Below are positions 8,383 through 17,317 of a DNA stretch of 64,000 nt, piece by piece. Position numbers and translations under genes: made by a program. The DNA is from Dyella_A sp050749815 (GTDB lineage Bacteria; Pseudomonadota; Gammaproteobacteria; Xanthomonadales; Rhodanobacteraceae). The stretch spans positions 3,914,692 to 3,978,691 of the forward strand of contig NZ_CP192735.1 of assembly GCF_050749815.1 (NCBI RefSeq). The letters are read 5' to 3'. The number at the start of each line of letters is the position of its first letter. Position 1 is the stretch's first letter. A model generated the notes under the pieces. It worked only from the letters and a program-made list of their open reading frames with translations, ran no database searches and was not told the origin of the DNA.

Positions 8383-9210
8383 ATGAACTCAGCCTATCGT
8401 CTTCTAGACCCGCTGTCGCCTTATCGCGCTCTGCGGCGTCACTTTGCGCTGGTGACGCAGATGGCGCGACGTGATGTCGCCGGCCGCTACCGCGGGTCTT
8501 TCATGGGATTGTTCTGGTCTTTCTTCAATCCGCTTCTGATGCTCATGATCTACACGTTCGTTTTTGGCGTGATTTTCAAGTCGCGCTGGAACGCACAGGT
8601 TGCCGGGCATTTCCAGTTTGCAGTCATCCTTTTCGCGGGACTGAACATCAACTCGATGTTCGCGGAGTGCGCCAATCGGGCGCCGACGCTTATTGTCGAG
8701 AACACCAATTTCGTTAAAAAAGTGGTGTTTCCTCTGGAAATCCTGTCCTGGAGCGTGCTCGGCTCAGCACTGTTCCATTTGATGATCTCGACAACGGTGC
8801 TGCTCCTGATTTCAATGCTTTCGAACGGTGGCACGATAGTCTGGACCGTCCTGCTTTTCCCCGTAGTCGTGGCCTGTTTCGTTCCGTTCGTAGCCGGCAC
8901 GATCTGGTTGCTCGCTTCCTTGGGTGTGTTTCTGCGGGATTTGAAGCAAGCCATTGGCATCATCACGACCATGCTGATGTTCCTGGCGCCGATTATGTAT
9001 CCGCGTGAGGTTATCCCACCGCAGTATAGGGATCTGCTCTATATCAACCCGCTGACTGTCATTGTCGAGGCTTCGCAGGACGTTCTGGTTTGGGGGCGCA
9101 TACCCGAGTGGAACCATTTGGCAATCTATCTAGTAGTCGCCTGTTTATTCGCCTGGGGTGCATTTGCCTGGTTCGAGCGTACTAGGAAGGGGTTCGCCGA
9201 TGTCCTCTGA
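8383..9210 (+). CDS. wzm: O-antigen ABC exporter, permease (Wzm)
   Basis: This 275-residue integral membrane protein is of the ABC-2 polysaccharide exporter type. It begins with the cytoplasmic QMARRDVAGRYRGSFMGLFWSFFNPLLMLMIYTFVFG segment typical of Wzm/KpsM/RfbA permeases and has about six hydrophobic helices. It is expected to move an undecaprenyl-linked O-antigen across the inner membrane with Wzt. It is the first gene of a tight plus-strand operon and overlaps wzt by 11 bp. This implies the ABC-dependent (not Wzx/Wzy) assembly route for the main polymer; no wzx or wzy candidate is seen in this operon. Confidence 0.92.
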   Translation: MNSAYRLLDPLSPYRALRRHFALVTQMARRDVAGRYRGSFMGLFWSFFNPLLMLMIYTFVFGVIFKSRWNAQVAGHFQFAVILFAGLNINSMFAECANRAPTLIVENTNFVKKVVFPLEILSWSVLGSALFHLMISTTVLLLISMLSNGGTIVWTVLLFPVVVACFVPFVAGTIWLLASLGVFLRDLKQAIGIITTMLMFLAPIMYPREVIPPQYRDLLYINPLTVIVEASQDVLVWGRIPEWNHLAIYLVVACLFAWGAFAWFERTRKGFADVL

Positions 9211-10603
9211 GGCGATCAGCATCCATGTCAATCAGCTTGGCAAACGCTACGAGATTTATGCTCAGCCGGCAGACCGGCTCAAGCAAATGCTGCTGCCGCG
9301 CATCGGGCGCCTTGTACGCAAGAGCGGGCTGGCTTATTTCAAGGAGTTTTGGGCGCTCCGCGACGTATCGTTCCAGATCCAGCGTGGTGAAACGGTTGGC
9401 ATCATTGGGCGTAACGGTTCGGGCAAGTCGACCTTGCTGCAGATGGTGTGTGGCACGCTGCACCCGACCGAGGGCGGCTTGCGGGTAGATGGGCGTATCG
9501 CCGCACTGCTCGAGCTGGGTGCAGGCTTCAACCCCGACTTCACTGGTCGCGAGAATGTGTTTCTGAGCGGGCTGCTTTACGGCATCTCGGATCAGGAATT
9601 ACGTAAGCGGTACCAGTCCATAGTGGAATTCGCCGAAATCGGCGACTTCATCGACCAGCCAGTGAAGACCTATTCCAGCGGCATGTATGTGCGCTTGGCC
9701 TTCGCCATCGCCGCCCATGTCGATGCGGACGTACTCGTCATTGACGAGGCGCTGAGTGTGGGTGACGTTCGTTTTACTCAAAAGTGCATGCGTTATCTGC
9801 GCGAGTTTCAAAAGCGCGGCACGCTGCTGTTCGTCAGCCACGATACCGGGGCGGTTACCAGCCTGTGCAGCCGTGCAATCTGGCTGGACGGGGGACGTAT
9901 GATTGCCGATGGGAGTGCGCGCGAGGTGGTGGAGCGCTACCTGGCGGCTCAGCACGCCGCCGATCGCGCAGCTCTCGGTCAAGCTGTCGAGGTGCGTGTG
10001 CCGACGACGGCGCGTCCCGCGGATACACGCAGCGCTGAACTCGCCGCGCTCCCGGTCGACGTAGTCGATCCGCGCAAGTCGGTATTGAACGGCGACGCTT
10101 CACGGAATCTGATCGAAATCTTCGAGTTCGATACGGCACAGATCGAGAGCGAGTTCGGTGCCGGCGCTGCCCGTATTGTTGATGTGAAGCTCCTTGACGC
10201 GGATGGTATGCCTCACCGTTTGACTGCAGGCGGCGAAGTCGCCGATCTGCTGGTTGAGGCGGAGGTGTTGGAGGATCTCGACGCGCCGATCTTCGGCTTC
10301 TACGTGAAAGACCGTTTGGGGCAGCGGCTGTTCGGGGATAACACCTACATCACCTATCGCGAGCAGCCCATACGAGCTCAATCTGGTACGCGGCTTCGCG
10401 CGCACTTCCGGTTCCGGATCCCGGTACTCCCCAGCGGTGATTACTCGATCGACGTGGCGCTCGCCACCGGCATGCAGGACAACCACACGCAGCAGCACTG
10501 GATACACGACGCCCTGGCGTTCAGGGCGACTGAGAGCACGATGAGGTGCGGGTTGGTCGGAATTCCGATGCATTCCATAGAAATTGAAAGGATAGAGGTC
10601 TAG
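9200..10603 (+). CDS. wzt: O-antigen ABC exporter, ATPase with C-terminal glycan-binding domain (Wzt)
   Basis: This 467-residue protein has an N-terminal ABC ATPase domain: Walker A GRNGSGKST (about 70-78), signature YSSGMYVRLAFAIA, Walker B DVLVIDEAL, and the switch His in LLFVSHDTG. The C-terminal half (about 310-467) is a beta-rich Wzt_C-like domain (SGDYSIDVALATGMQDNHTQQHWI). In E. coli O8/O9a such domains bind the modified, non-reducing end of the chain. That suggests a terminally modified polymer whose terminator is likely encoded next door. The ATG at 9200 was chosen from homology and the 11-bp overlap with wzm; the frame is open 14 codons further upstream. Confidence 0.92.
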   Translation: MSSEAISIHVNQLGKRYEIYAQPADRLKQMLLPRIGRLVRKSGLAYFKEFWALRDVSFQIQRGETVGIIGRNGSGKSTLLQMVCGTLHPTEGGLRVDGRIAALLELGAGFNPDFTGRENVFLSGLLYGISDQELRKRYQSIVEFAEIGDFIDQPVKTYSSGMYVRLAFAIAAHVDADVLVIDEALSVGDVRFTQKCMRYLREFQKRGTLLFVSHDTGAVTSLCSRAIWLDGGRMIADGSAREVVERYLAAQHAADRAALGQAVEVRVPTTARPADTRSAELAALPVDVVDPRKSVLNGDASRNLIEIFEFDTAQIESEFGAGAARIVDVKLLDADGMPHRLTAGGEVADLLVEAEVLEDLDAPIFGFYVKDRLGQRLFGDNTYITYREQPIRAQSGTRLRAHFRFRIPVLPSGDYSIDVALATGMQDNHTQQHWIHDALAFRATESTMRCGLVGIPMHSIEIERIEV

Positions 10604-10606
10604 CAG

Positions 10607-13600
10607 ATGGAATTCACGGGAGAGCGATTCGTACCTACCGAGACTGGCGAGATCCGGCACGAGCATCTGCATCGATATGCCTGGTGTGCCCGCTTGGTGC
10701 GCGGCAAAGACGTGCTGGATATTGCGTGCGGTGAGGGCTATGGCAGCGCGTTGCTTGCCGGCTATGCGCGATCAGTGACTGGCGTCGATATTGCGCAGAG
10801 CGCAGTGCAACACGCCACGCAAAAATATCGTGGGACTCCCGGACTGCGTTTCGTGACCGGCGATGCCGCGCAGATCCCCCTGGCTGATCAGAGCGTGGAC
10901 GTTGTGGTCTCGTTCGAGACGATCGAACACCACAATCGCCATCGCGAGATGCTGGGCGAGATCCGACGTGTCCTGCGCCCGGGTGGCATTCTCGTCATCT
11001 CTTCGCCCAACCGAACCGTGTATTCGGAACTGGCCGGCCACCACAATGAATTCCATGTCAAGGAGCTGGACTTCGGCGAGTTCGATGCCGTGGTCCGCGA
11101 GCAGTTCCCAGAGGTGCAGTACTTCGGACAGCGCTTGGCCGTAGGCTCCTCCATTTTCACTCTGCAACCGAGCGACCAGCGAACGCTTCATGCGCTCACA
11201 GATACGGGGACAGATATCGTCGAGCGCGTCGCGACGTTGGCTGACCCGGTTTACTTCATTGCCGTTGCCGGCGCACTCGATGAGCAGACGCGTGCAATGC
11301 TGTTGCCCTCGGTGTTGTTTTCCGAGGCTGAGGATCTGTACACGCGTCACCGGGAGATTGCGCAGTGGGCAAAAGGTACCGATACGAAGCTCAGTGAGTT
11401 GGGGGAAATTTATGCGGGCTTGGTGCAGGAACACGAGGGCACGGCGAAGTGGGCCTCATCGCTGGATGTCTCGCTGACACAAGAGCGTGAACGAACCGCT
11501 ACCCTGCTTGCAGAAAATGAACAGATGTCTGCACAGACCAGGACGCTGGCCGCAGAGCGCGACCAGCTCAAGGACCAAATTGCGAGGTTGGGCTCGGAGC
11601 GCGACCAGCTGGCAGACCGCCTCGCAGCGTCTGAGAGTGCATACCAAACAGTAATCGGGTCGCGATCGTGGAAATTGACGCGTCCGGTGCGCCTGGCAGG
11701 CCGCGCCCTCAGGGGCGACTGGTCTGCGATCAAAGCTGCGCTAGGTGCGCGCTATCCGCGATTCGCGCGCGCAATGGGGCGCAAGCAAGTACGGCCTCTG
11801 ACAAACGTCCCTACGGGTCAGTCGCCACGTGAGATGATTGCAGGCCTCGAGTTCGTGTTACCCGATGAGCCGATCGTCTCCATCGTGATCGCGGCGTACG
11901 GCAACCTCCCGATCACGGCTGCCTGCCTGCGGTCGATCATGCGGCATCCACCGAAGGTGCCGGTTGAGGTGCTCGTGGTTGAGGACGTATCTGGCGATAC
12001 CGACATCGATCTGCTCGCGGCGGTGCCCGGACTGCGTTATGAGCGCAACCCCCAAAACCTAGGTTATCTGCGTTCATGCAATCGCGCGGCCGGCTTGGCA
12101 CGCGGGCGCTACCTTTATTTCCTCAACAATGACACCGAAGTCACCGAGGGCTGGCTCGATGCGATGCTTGAGCTGTTCGACCGCTTTCCCGACTGCGGCA
12201 TGGTCGGGTCGAAGCTGGTCTACCCAGACGGCAGGCTGCAGGAGGCCGGGGGCATCGTGTGGAAGGATGCGAGCGCGTGGAACTACGGTCGTCTGGACGA
12301 TCCCGAGCGCAGCATCTACAACTACGTCCGCGAAGCTGATTACTGCTCAGGCGCCTCGCTGCTCATCCCGGCTGAGCTGTTCGCGCGGTTGGGACGCTTC
12401 GACGAGCGCTACATACCGGCTTATTGCGAAGATTCCGACCTCGCTTTCAAGGTGCGCGAGGCAGGCCTGAAACTGTATTACCAGCCACGCTCGATGGTGG
12501 TGCATCACGAGGGCGTGTCCCACGGCACCGACGTGAACTCCGGCATCAAGGCTTATCAGGTCGAGAATCAGCAGCGCTTCCGTGAGCGCTGGCAGCACGT
12601 GCTCGATACGGAAAATCATCCCAACGGCGAGAACGTTTTCCGTGCGCGCGGACGAACCCGAAGTGCGCCAGTGCTGCTGATTGTCGACCACTATGTACCG
12701 CAGCCGGACCGTGATGCCGGGTCGCGCACCATGTGGCAATTCGTGCGCATGTTCATCCATCGCGGCTACACAGTTAAGTTCTGGCCCGAGAACCTCCACC
12801 GAGACCCCGGCTACACCGATGCCCTACAGCAGCTGGGGGTAGAAGTGGTTTATGGGGCGGAGTATCTGGGCGGTTTTGAGAAGTGGCTGAAGCAGAACGG
12901 CAAAGACATCGATGTTGTGCTGCTTAGTCGCCCGCACATAGCGGTCGATTTGCTGGACGCCGTTCGCCGCCAAACCCAAGCACCGCTGCTGTATTACGGT
13001 CACGATGTGCACTATCTGCGAATCGAGGACCAGTTGCGTCTGGACAGCGCTAACGAAGTCCTGCTGAGAGAGCGAGACAAGACGCGGCAACTGGAACATC
13101 AGGTATGGCGACGCGTGGACGCGGTTCTCTATCCGTCGGAGAGCGAGACCCAGCATGTGCGCCAGTGGCTCGATCAGCACGCTCCCGCGGTGCTCAGCAT
13201 CACGGTGCCTGCCTATGCCTATCAGGACTTGGCCGAGCGGCCGGAGAGCAATCTGGCGCAACGGCGTGGCCTGATCTTCGTCGCCGGATTCGGCCACCCG
13301 CCGAATGCCGATGCCGCGGCGTGGTTTGTGCGCGAAGTGTTGCCGCTTATTCGTGCGCGTTGTCCTGAAATCGGTTTGGATCTGGTGGGTTCCAACCCGT
13401 GTGCCGAGGTCAGGGCACTGCGCGCGGCGCATATCAGCGTGACGGGCTTTGTGTCTGACGAGGAGCTGGCGCACCGTTACGCGCACGCTCGCGTAGTAGT
13501 TGCGCCCTTACGCTATGGCGGTGGCATGAAGGGCAAGGTGATCGAGGCGATGCGGTTCGGTGTGCCGTGTGTGACCACTTCCGCCGGCATCCAGGGGCTG

Positions 13601-13813
13601 GCGCAGGCCAGCACGTTTCTGCCGTCCTCGGACGATCCGGCCGCTTTTGCCGAACTCGTTCTGCACCTGCTTCAGGATGACGATGAGTGGCGGCGCGTAT
13701 CTGCCGAAGCGCAAGCGTTTGTGCGTACTCGATTTACCGAGACAGCGCAGTGGGCGGCGTTCGAGCAGGCGATCGGCACCTCGCGCCCCGATTCTTACGG
13801 AGAAAATGCATGA
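10607..13813 (+). CDS. Methyltransferase / coiled coil / GT2 / GT4 fusion protein
   Basis: This 1068-residue multidomain protein starts 3 bp after wzt. Residues 1-220 are a class I SAM methyltransferase (motif I VLDIACGEGYGS at 36-47; SFETIEHHNRHREML). Residues about 230-350 are charged and heptad-like, rich in E/Q/R, ending in the SRSWKLTRPVR motif often seen before tandem glycosyltransferases. Residues about 420-660 are a GT2 domain (VSIVIAAYGN, FLNNDTEVTEGW, AYCEDSDLAFKV). Residues about 685-1060 are a GT4-like domain (GLIFVAGFGHPPNADAAAW, VAPLRYGGGMKGKVIEAMRFG). It could extend and cap the exported glycan. The GT2-GT4 half has a paralog at 28891. Exact sugars are unknown. Confidence 0.85.
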   Translation: MEFTGERFVPTETGEIRHEHLHRYAWCARLVRGKDVLDIACGEGYGSALLAGYARSVTGVDIAQSAVQHATQKYRGTPGLRFVTGDAAQIPLADQSVDVVVSFETIEHHNRHREMLGEIRRVLRPGGILVISSPNRTVYSELAGHHNEFHVKELDFGEFDAVVREQFPEVQYFGQRLAVGSSIFTLQPSDQRTLHALTDTGTDIVERVATLADPVYFIAVAGALDEQTRAMLLPSVLFSEAEDLYTRHREIAQWAKGTDTKLSELGEIYAGLVQEHEGTAKWASSLDVSLTQERERTATLLAENEQMSAQTRTLAAERDQLKDQIARLGSERDQLADRLAASESAYQTVIGSRSWKLTRPVRLAGRALRGDWSAIKAALGARYPRFARAMGRKQVRPLTNVPTGQSPREMIAGLEFVLPDEPIVSIVIAAYGNLPITAACLRSIMRHPPKVPVEVLVVEDVSGDTDIDLLAAVPGLRYERNPQNLGYLRSCNRAAGLARGRYLYFLNNDTEVTEGWLDAMLELFDRFPDCGMVGSKLVYPDGRLQEAGGIVWKDASAWNYGRLDDPERSIYNYVREADYCSGASLLIPAELFARLGRFDERYIPAYCEDSDLAFKVREAGLKLYYQPRSMVVHHEGVSHGTDVNSGIKAYQVENQQRFRERWQHVLDTENHPNGENVFRARGRTRSAPVLLIVDHYVPQPDRDAGSRTMWQFVRMFIHRGYTVKFWPENLHRDPGYTDALQQLGVEVVYGAEYLGGFEKWLKQNGKDIDVVLLSRPHIAVDLLDAVRRQTQAPLLYYGHDVHYLRIEDQLRLDSANEVLLRERDKTRQLEHQVWRRVDAVLYPSESETQHVRQWLDQHAPAVLSITVPAYAYQDLAERPESNLAQRRGLIFVAGFGHPPNADAAAWFVREVLPLIRARCPEIGLDLVGSNPCAEVRALRAAHISVTGFVSDEELAHRYAHARVVVAPLRYGGGMKGKVIEAMRFGVPCVTTSAGIQGLAQASTFLPSSDDPAAFAELVLHLLQDDDEWRRVSAEAQAFVRTRFTETAQWAAFEQAIGTSRPDSYGENA

Positions 13814-14838
13814 TCGCGCGTTCGCGAGCGCCCTTGCGATTGGGCCTAGCTGGCGGTGGCACCGACGTGTCGCCCTACTGCGACGTCTACGGCGGCAACG
13901 TCATGAACGTCACCATCGATCGATATGCCTATGCGATCGTCGCTCCCGGCGACGGGCGCCAGACATGTTTCCATGCGCTCGACGTGCGTCATGAGGAAAC
14001 TTTTTCGTGCAGCGAGGGGATTGTCCCGGGCGGCGCTTTGCAACTCCTCAAGGGGGTATACGCGCGGGTTTGCCGTGACTTTCTGGACGGCGACCATCCA
14101 TCACTCACGGTGAAGACCTTTTCGGATGCGCCGCCTGGCTCGGGACTCGGTTCGTCCTCAACCATGGTCGTGGCATTGCTGCAGGCGTTCGTCGAATATT
14201 TTTCACTGCCGCTAGGTGAGTATGAGGTAGCGCAGCTCGCCTATGACATAGAACGCAAGGATCTAAAACTCGCAGGTGGCAAGCAGGATCAGTACGCAGC
14301 CACTTTCGGGGGCTTCAATTTCATGGAGTTCTACGCTGACGATCGCGTGATCGTCAATCCGCTTCGCGTCAAGGACTGGGTATGGGCCGAGCTCGAAAGC
14401 TCCCTCGTGCTCTACTTCACCGGTGTGTCCAGGGCCTCGGCCGACATCATCGATCAACAGTCGCGCAACGTCGGTGCGAAGAACCAGGCCTCAATCGAGG
14501 CCATGCATCAACTGAAGCAGGAGGCGTTGCAGATGAAGGAATGCATCCTCAAGGGCGACCTGCAGCGCCTGGAGACCACCTTGCAGGCCGGTTGGGAAGC
14601 CAAGAAAAAGACCGCTACCAGCATCAGCAATCCGCTGATTGAACAGGTGGAGCGAGTGGCGTTTGCGCACGGTGCACGGGCGGCCAAAGTGTCCGGCGCA
14701 GGCGGCGGCGGGTTCATGATGTTTCTGTGCAACCCCGAGCGTCGCATCGAGCTCATCCGTGCGTTGCTTGAGCAGGGTGGTAGCACCCTCGATTTTCATT
14801 TCACCCCACATGGAGCCAGCTCATGGCGGATCAGCTGA
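13810..14838 (+). CDS. hddA: D-glycero-alpha-D-manno-heptose 7-phosphate kinase (GHMP family)
   Basis: This 342-residue GHMP kinase starts with RAPLRLGLAGGGTDVSPY, has the glycine/serine-rich ATP loop PPGSGLGSSSTMV (about 110-122), and the third GHMP motif KVSGAGGGGFMMFLCNP. It phosphorylates D-glycero-D-manno-heptose 7-P at C1 in the GDP-D,D-heptose route known from Aneurinibacillus and Campylobacter capsule loci. The ATG at 13810 overlaps the upstream stop as ATGA; upstream in-frame sequence is overlap with the fusion gene. Three further genes of the same pathway follow without gaps, which supports the function better than sequence alone. Confidence 0.88.
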   Translation: MIARSRAPLRLGLAGGGTDVSPYCDVYGGNVMNVTIDRYAYAIVAPGDGRQTCFHALDVRHEETFSCSEGIVPGGALQLLKGVYARVCRDFLDGDHPSLTVKTFSDAPPGSGLGSSSTMVVALLQAFVEYFSLPLGEYEVAQLAYDIERKDLKLAGGKQDQYAATFGGFNFMEFYADDRVIVNPLRVKDWVWAELESSLVLYFTGVSRASADIIDQQSRNVGAKNQASIEAMHQLKQEALQMKECILKGDLQRLETTLQAGWEAKKKTATSISNPLIEQVERVAFAHGARAAKVSGAGGGGFMMFLCNPERRIELIRALLEQGGSTLDFHFTPHGASSWRIS

Positions 14839-15422
14839 ATGCCTATATCGAAGCCGAGTTCGGCAAATCCCTCGAGCTGCTGCGGTCGATGTCGATCGAT
14901 GCCGCACTTCGCGAACTGATCACGCGTGCCGTACGGTTATCCACCGACGCGCTTCGGCGCGGGAACAAGCTGTTGTTCGCGGGGAACGGCGGAAGCGCCG
15001 CCGATGCACAGCACTGGGCGGGTGAACTGGTCAGTCGTTTCCATTTCGATCGGCCAGGCCTCGCGGGCATTGCACTGACGACGGACACCAGCATTCTCAC
15101 TGCCATCGGCAACGACTACGGCTACGATTATGTGTTCGCGCGCCAGGTCGAAGCGCTGGGGCGTGAGGGCGACGTGCTGTTCGCCATTTCCACCTCGGGC
15201 AACTCGAAGAACGTCGTGCGTGCCATCGAGGCCTGTCGTGTGCGGGGCATTCAGGTGGTCGGCTTCACTGGGCAGCATGGCGGCGCCATGGCCGGGCTGT
15301 GCGACATCTGTTTCCGCATGCCCTCGAACGAAACGCCAAAGATCCAGGAGGGGCACGAGTTTCTCGGTCATCTGTTGTGCGGCCTGATCGAGCAGGAGAT
15401 GTTCGCCGATGGCAAGGGCTGA
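14823..15422 (+). CDS. gmhA: Sedoheptulose 7-phosphate isomerase (SIS domain)
   Basis: This 199-residue phosphosugar isomerase makes D-glycero-D-manno-heptose 7-P. The SIS fold shows FAGNGGSAADAQHWAGELVSRF, the ALTTDTSILTAIGNDYGY stretch and AISTSGNSKNVVRAI, all standard for GmhA. It starts 16 bp inside hddA and ends 14 bp inside the nucleotidyltransferase gene, so it is translationally coupled. It is a dedicated copy inside the O-antigen operon; a second housekeeping gmhA for the LPS core may exist elsewhere. Confidence 0.93.
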   Translation: MADQLNAYIEAEFGKSLELLRSMSIDAALRELITRAVRLSTDALRRGNKLLFAGNGGSAADAQHWAGELVSRFHFDRPGLAGIALTTDTSILTAIGNDYGYDYVFARQVEALGREGDVLFAISTSGNSKNVVRAIEACRVRGIQVVGFTGQHGGAMAGLCDICFRMPSNETPKIQEGHEFLGHLLCGLIEQEMFADGKG

Positions 15423-16107
15423 AGAAGCCATTGTGCTGGTGGGCGGTCTGGGCACGCGCCTGCGCGGTGTCATTCCTGACCTGCCCAAGCCGTTGGCTCC
15501 TGTCGCAGGGCGGCCTTTTCTCGCCTACCTGCTCGATCAGCTGGCTGCCGGCGGGTTGCGCCGGATCATCCTTGCCACCGGTTACATGGCGGAAAAAATC
15601 GAACAGACCATCGGCTTACACTGGGGGGGCGCAGAGATCGTCTACTCGCGGGAGTCCGAACCGTTGGGCACCGGCGGAGCTATCCGGCTGGCGGCGGCCA
15701 TGGTGCAAGGCGAAGGCGTGCATCTGGCCAACGGGGATACTTTTCTGCGTTTCTCGCCGGCCGATCTGGAGTGCCGGGTGCGGGAGCTTGGCGTAGCGTT
15801 CGGGGTGGCTTTGGCGAAGGTGGCGGATGTCGGCCGCTACGGAGCGGTGGGCACTCACGAAGGGCGGGTAGTGACCTTTCAGGAAAAAGGTGGCCACGGG
15901 CCAGGCCTCATCAACGCGGGCAGCTATTTCCTCACGGCCTCGGCACTCAATGCGCTCCCCGCCATAGGAGCGTATTCGTTCGAGAGCGAGGTGTTGGTGC
16001 CCGCAAGCCGCGCCGGGAATCTGGCCTACATCGATGAGACTCGGGACTTCATCGATATAGGCGTGCCCGAAGACTTTGCCCGGGCGCAGCAATTGTTCGC
16101 AGCATGA
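15409..16107 (+). CDS. hddC: Heptose-1-phosphate guanylyltransferase-type nucleotidyltransferase
   Basis: This 232-residue sugar nucleotidyltransferase has the signature LVGGLGTRLRGVIPDLPKPLAPVAGRPF at 9-36 and the conserved LANGDTFL metal-binding Asp. Its position between gmhA and gmhB, after hddA, supports HddC, which makes GDP-D-glycero-alpha-D-manno-heptose. On sequence alone another NDP-hexose specificity cannot be excluded. It overlaps gmhA by 14 bp and gmhB by 4 bp. Confidence 0.85.
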   Translation: MARAEEAIVLVGGLGTRLRGVIPDLPKPLAPVAGRPFLAYLLDQLAAGGLRRIILATGYMAEKIEQTIGLHWGGAEIVYSRESEPLGTGGAIRLAAAMVQGEGVHLANGDTFLRFSPADLECRVRELGVAFGVALAKVADVGRYGAVGTHEGRVVTFQEKGGHGPGLINAGSYFLTASALNALPAIGAYSFESEVLVPASRAGNLAYIDETRDFIDIGVPEDFARAQQLFAA

Positions 16108-16688
16108 TTTCCGTCCCGCAGCCGGGTGCCTACTTACCAGACCGTCCCGCCACCCGTGGCGCCCCAGCGCTGTTTCTCGACCGGGACGGGGTCGTCAACG
16201 TCAACCATGGCTACGTGCATACGCCCGAGCGTACGCAATGGCTTCCGGGGATCTTTGAGCTTTGCGGCCTCGCCCGTCAGGCAGGGTATCTGCTGGTTGT
16301 GGTGACCAATCAGGCGGGCATTGCCCGGGGCTACTACAGCGAGGCCCAGTTCCTGGATTACACGCGCTGGGTGCACGGCCAGTTCGCTGCGCGTGGAGTG
16401 CCCCTCGATGCCACCTTATACTGTCCACACCACCCCACGGCAGGGCTAGGAGAGCTTTGCGTGGATTGTGAGTGTCGCAAGCCGCGCCCTGGCATGTTTC
16501 TGGCGGCAGCGAGTCTGCTCGACATCGCGATGGATAAGTCATTGATGGTGGGCGACCAAGATACTGATCTGGTCGCGGCCTCACGCGCTGGCGTCAAGAC
16601 CGGGTTTCTGGTGGAGCTTGGAACAGTCGAGCCATTCGCTCCGGCTATTGCCTGGCTACAGCAAGATGGAACGATGCTTCCTCGCTGA
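16104..16688 (+). CDS. gmhB: D-glycero-D-manno-heptose 1,7-bisphosphate 7-phosphatase (HAD)
   Basis: This 194-residue HAD phosphatase has motif I FLDRDGVVNVNHGYV with the nucleophile Asp near residue 32, motif II VVTNQAGIARGYYSE, the zinc-binding CPHHP...CVDCECRKP loop typical of GmhB and HisB-N, and motif III MVGDQDTDL. It removes the 7-phosphate from the heptose bisphosphate made by HddA. It is the last gene of the seven-gene operon starting at wzm. The 227 bp after it hold only a 45-codon frame without support. Confidence 0.92.
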   Translation: MISVPQPGAYLPDRPATRGAPALFLDRDGVVNVNHGYVHTPERTQWLPGIFELCGLARQAGYLLVVVTNQAGIARGYYSEAQFLDYTRWVHGQFAARGVPLDATLYCPHHPTAGLGELCVDCECRKPRPGMFLAAASLLDIAMDKSLMVGDQDTDLVAASRAGVKTGFLVELGTVEPFAPAIAWLQQDGTMLPR

Positions 16689-16915
16689 TAGAGACTCACG
16701 AAACATAGCGGTTCCACACCCATGAGCTCGGCATGAAGAAATTGAATCTATGCGGAAATGGACCGCTCGAACTCTTCAGAATGTCCGGGTCGATGCAAGG
16801 CCGTGGCTTCGACCTCTCCGTGGATCGGGTATCACTCCACGGGCCAAGCGCCAGGTGGGAAGTGTGCTGAAGATGTGGTCGGCGCAGCCCACTAACCTCC
16901 CTCGACGGGGATAGC

Positions 16916-17317
16916 TCATCTTTGCGCGCAGAGAGTGGTTACCATCGTCCTACGCGCCAGCAGTTTGCCGTTGTGGTCAGTGAGGTCAAGCGTCGATCCA
17001 TCGGCCATCCATTTGCCGGTCACGGTTTCACCGAGCGGTGCGCCGCTGAACCAGAGCTTCGGCGCGTTGCCCGCCCCATGCACAAAGATCTTGATGGATT
17101 TGTGCGTACTAGAGGCTGCGTTCCACCGGACATGCACTCGGACGTTGGGGCCTTGGCACACGGGAAAGGAAGCCGGCGTGAGCTCAAGAGAGGCGTGGCG
17201 GCCCGCAGCGGTGACACCGAAGAAAAAGATCACCGAGCTGGTGATGACGTAGGCTGCGCTAGACAGCCAGAAGTGACCATTCCGCGTGAGGCGCGGCAGA
17301 TGCATAGTGATCCTCAT
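16916..17317 (-). CDS. Small membrane-anchored periplasmic protein, unknown function
   Basis: I do not recognise this 133-residue protein. It has a short basic N-terminus, one hydrophobic segment (about 17-38, YVITSSVIFFFGV) that looks like a signal anchor, and a beta-rich outer domain with two cysteines (in FPVCQGPN and TLCAQR) that may form a disulfide. Its start overlaps the stop of the upstream LtaS-like gene as ATGA, so the two are surely one transcript and may work together. Base composition is like the neighbours. Confidence 0.7.
   Translation of the reverse strand: MRITMHLPRLTRNGHFWLSSAAYVITSSVIFFFGVTAAGRHASLELTPASFPVCQGPNVRVHVRWNAASSTHKSIKIFVHGAGNAPKLWFSGAPLGETVTGKWMADGSTLDLTDHNGKLLARRTMVTTLCAQR

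Noticed and set aside
16733..16870. 45-codon frame after gmhB (MKKLNLCGNGPLEL...)
   Set aside because: No clear ribosome-binding site and no recognisable similarity; could be chance.
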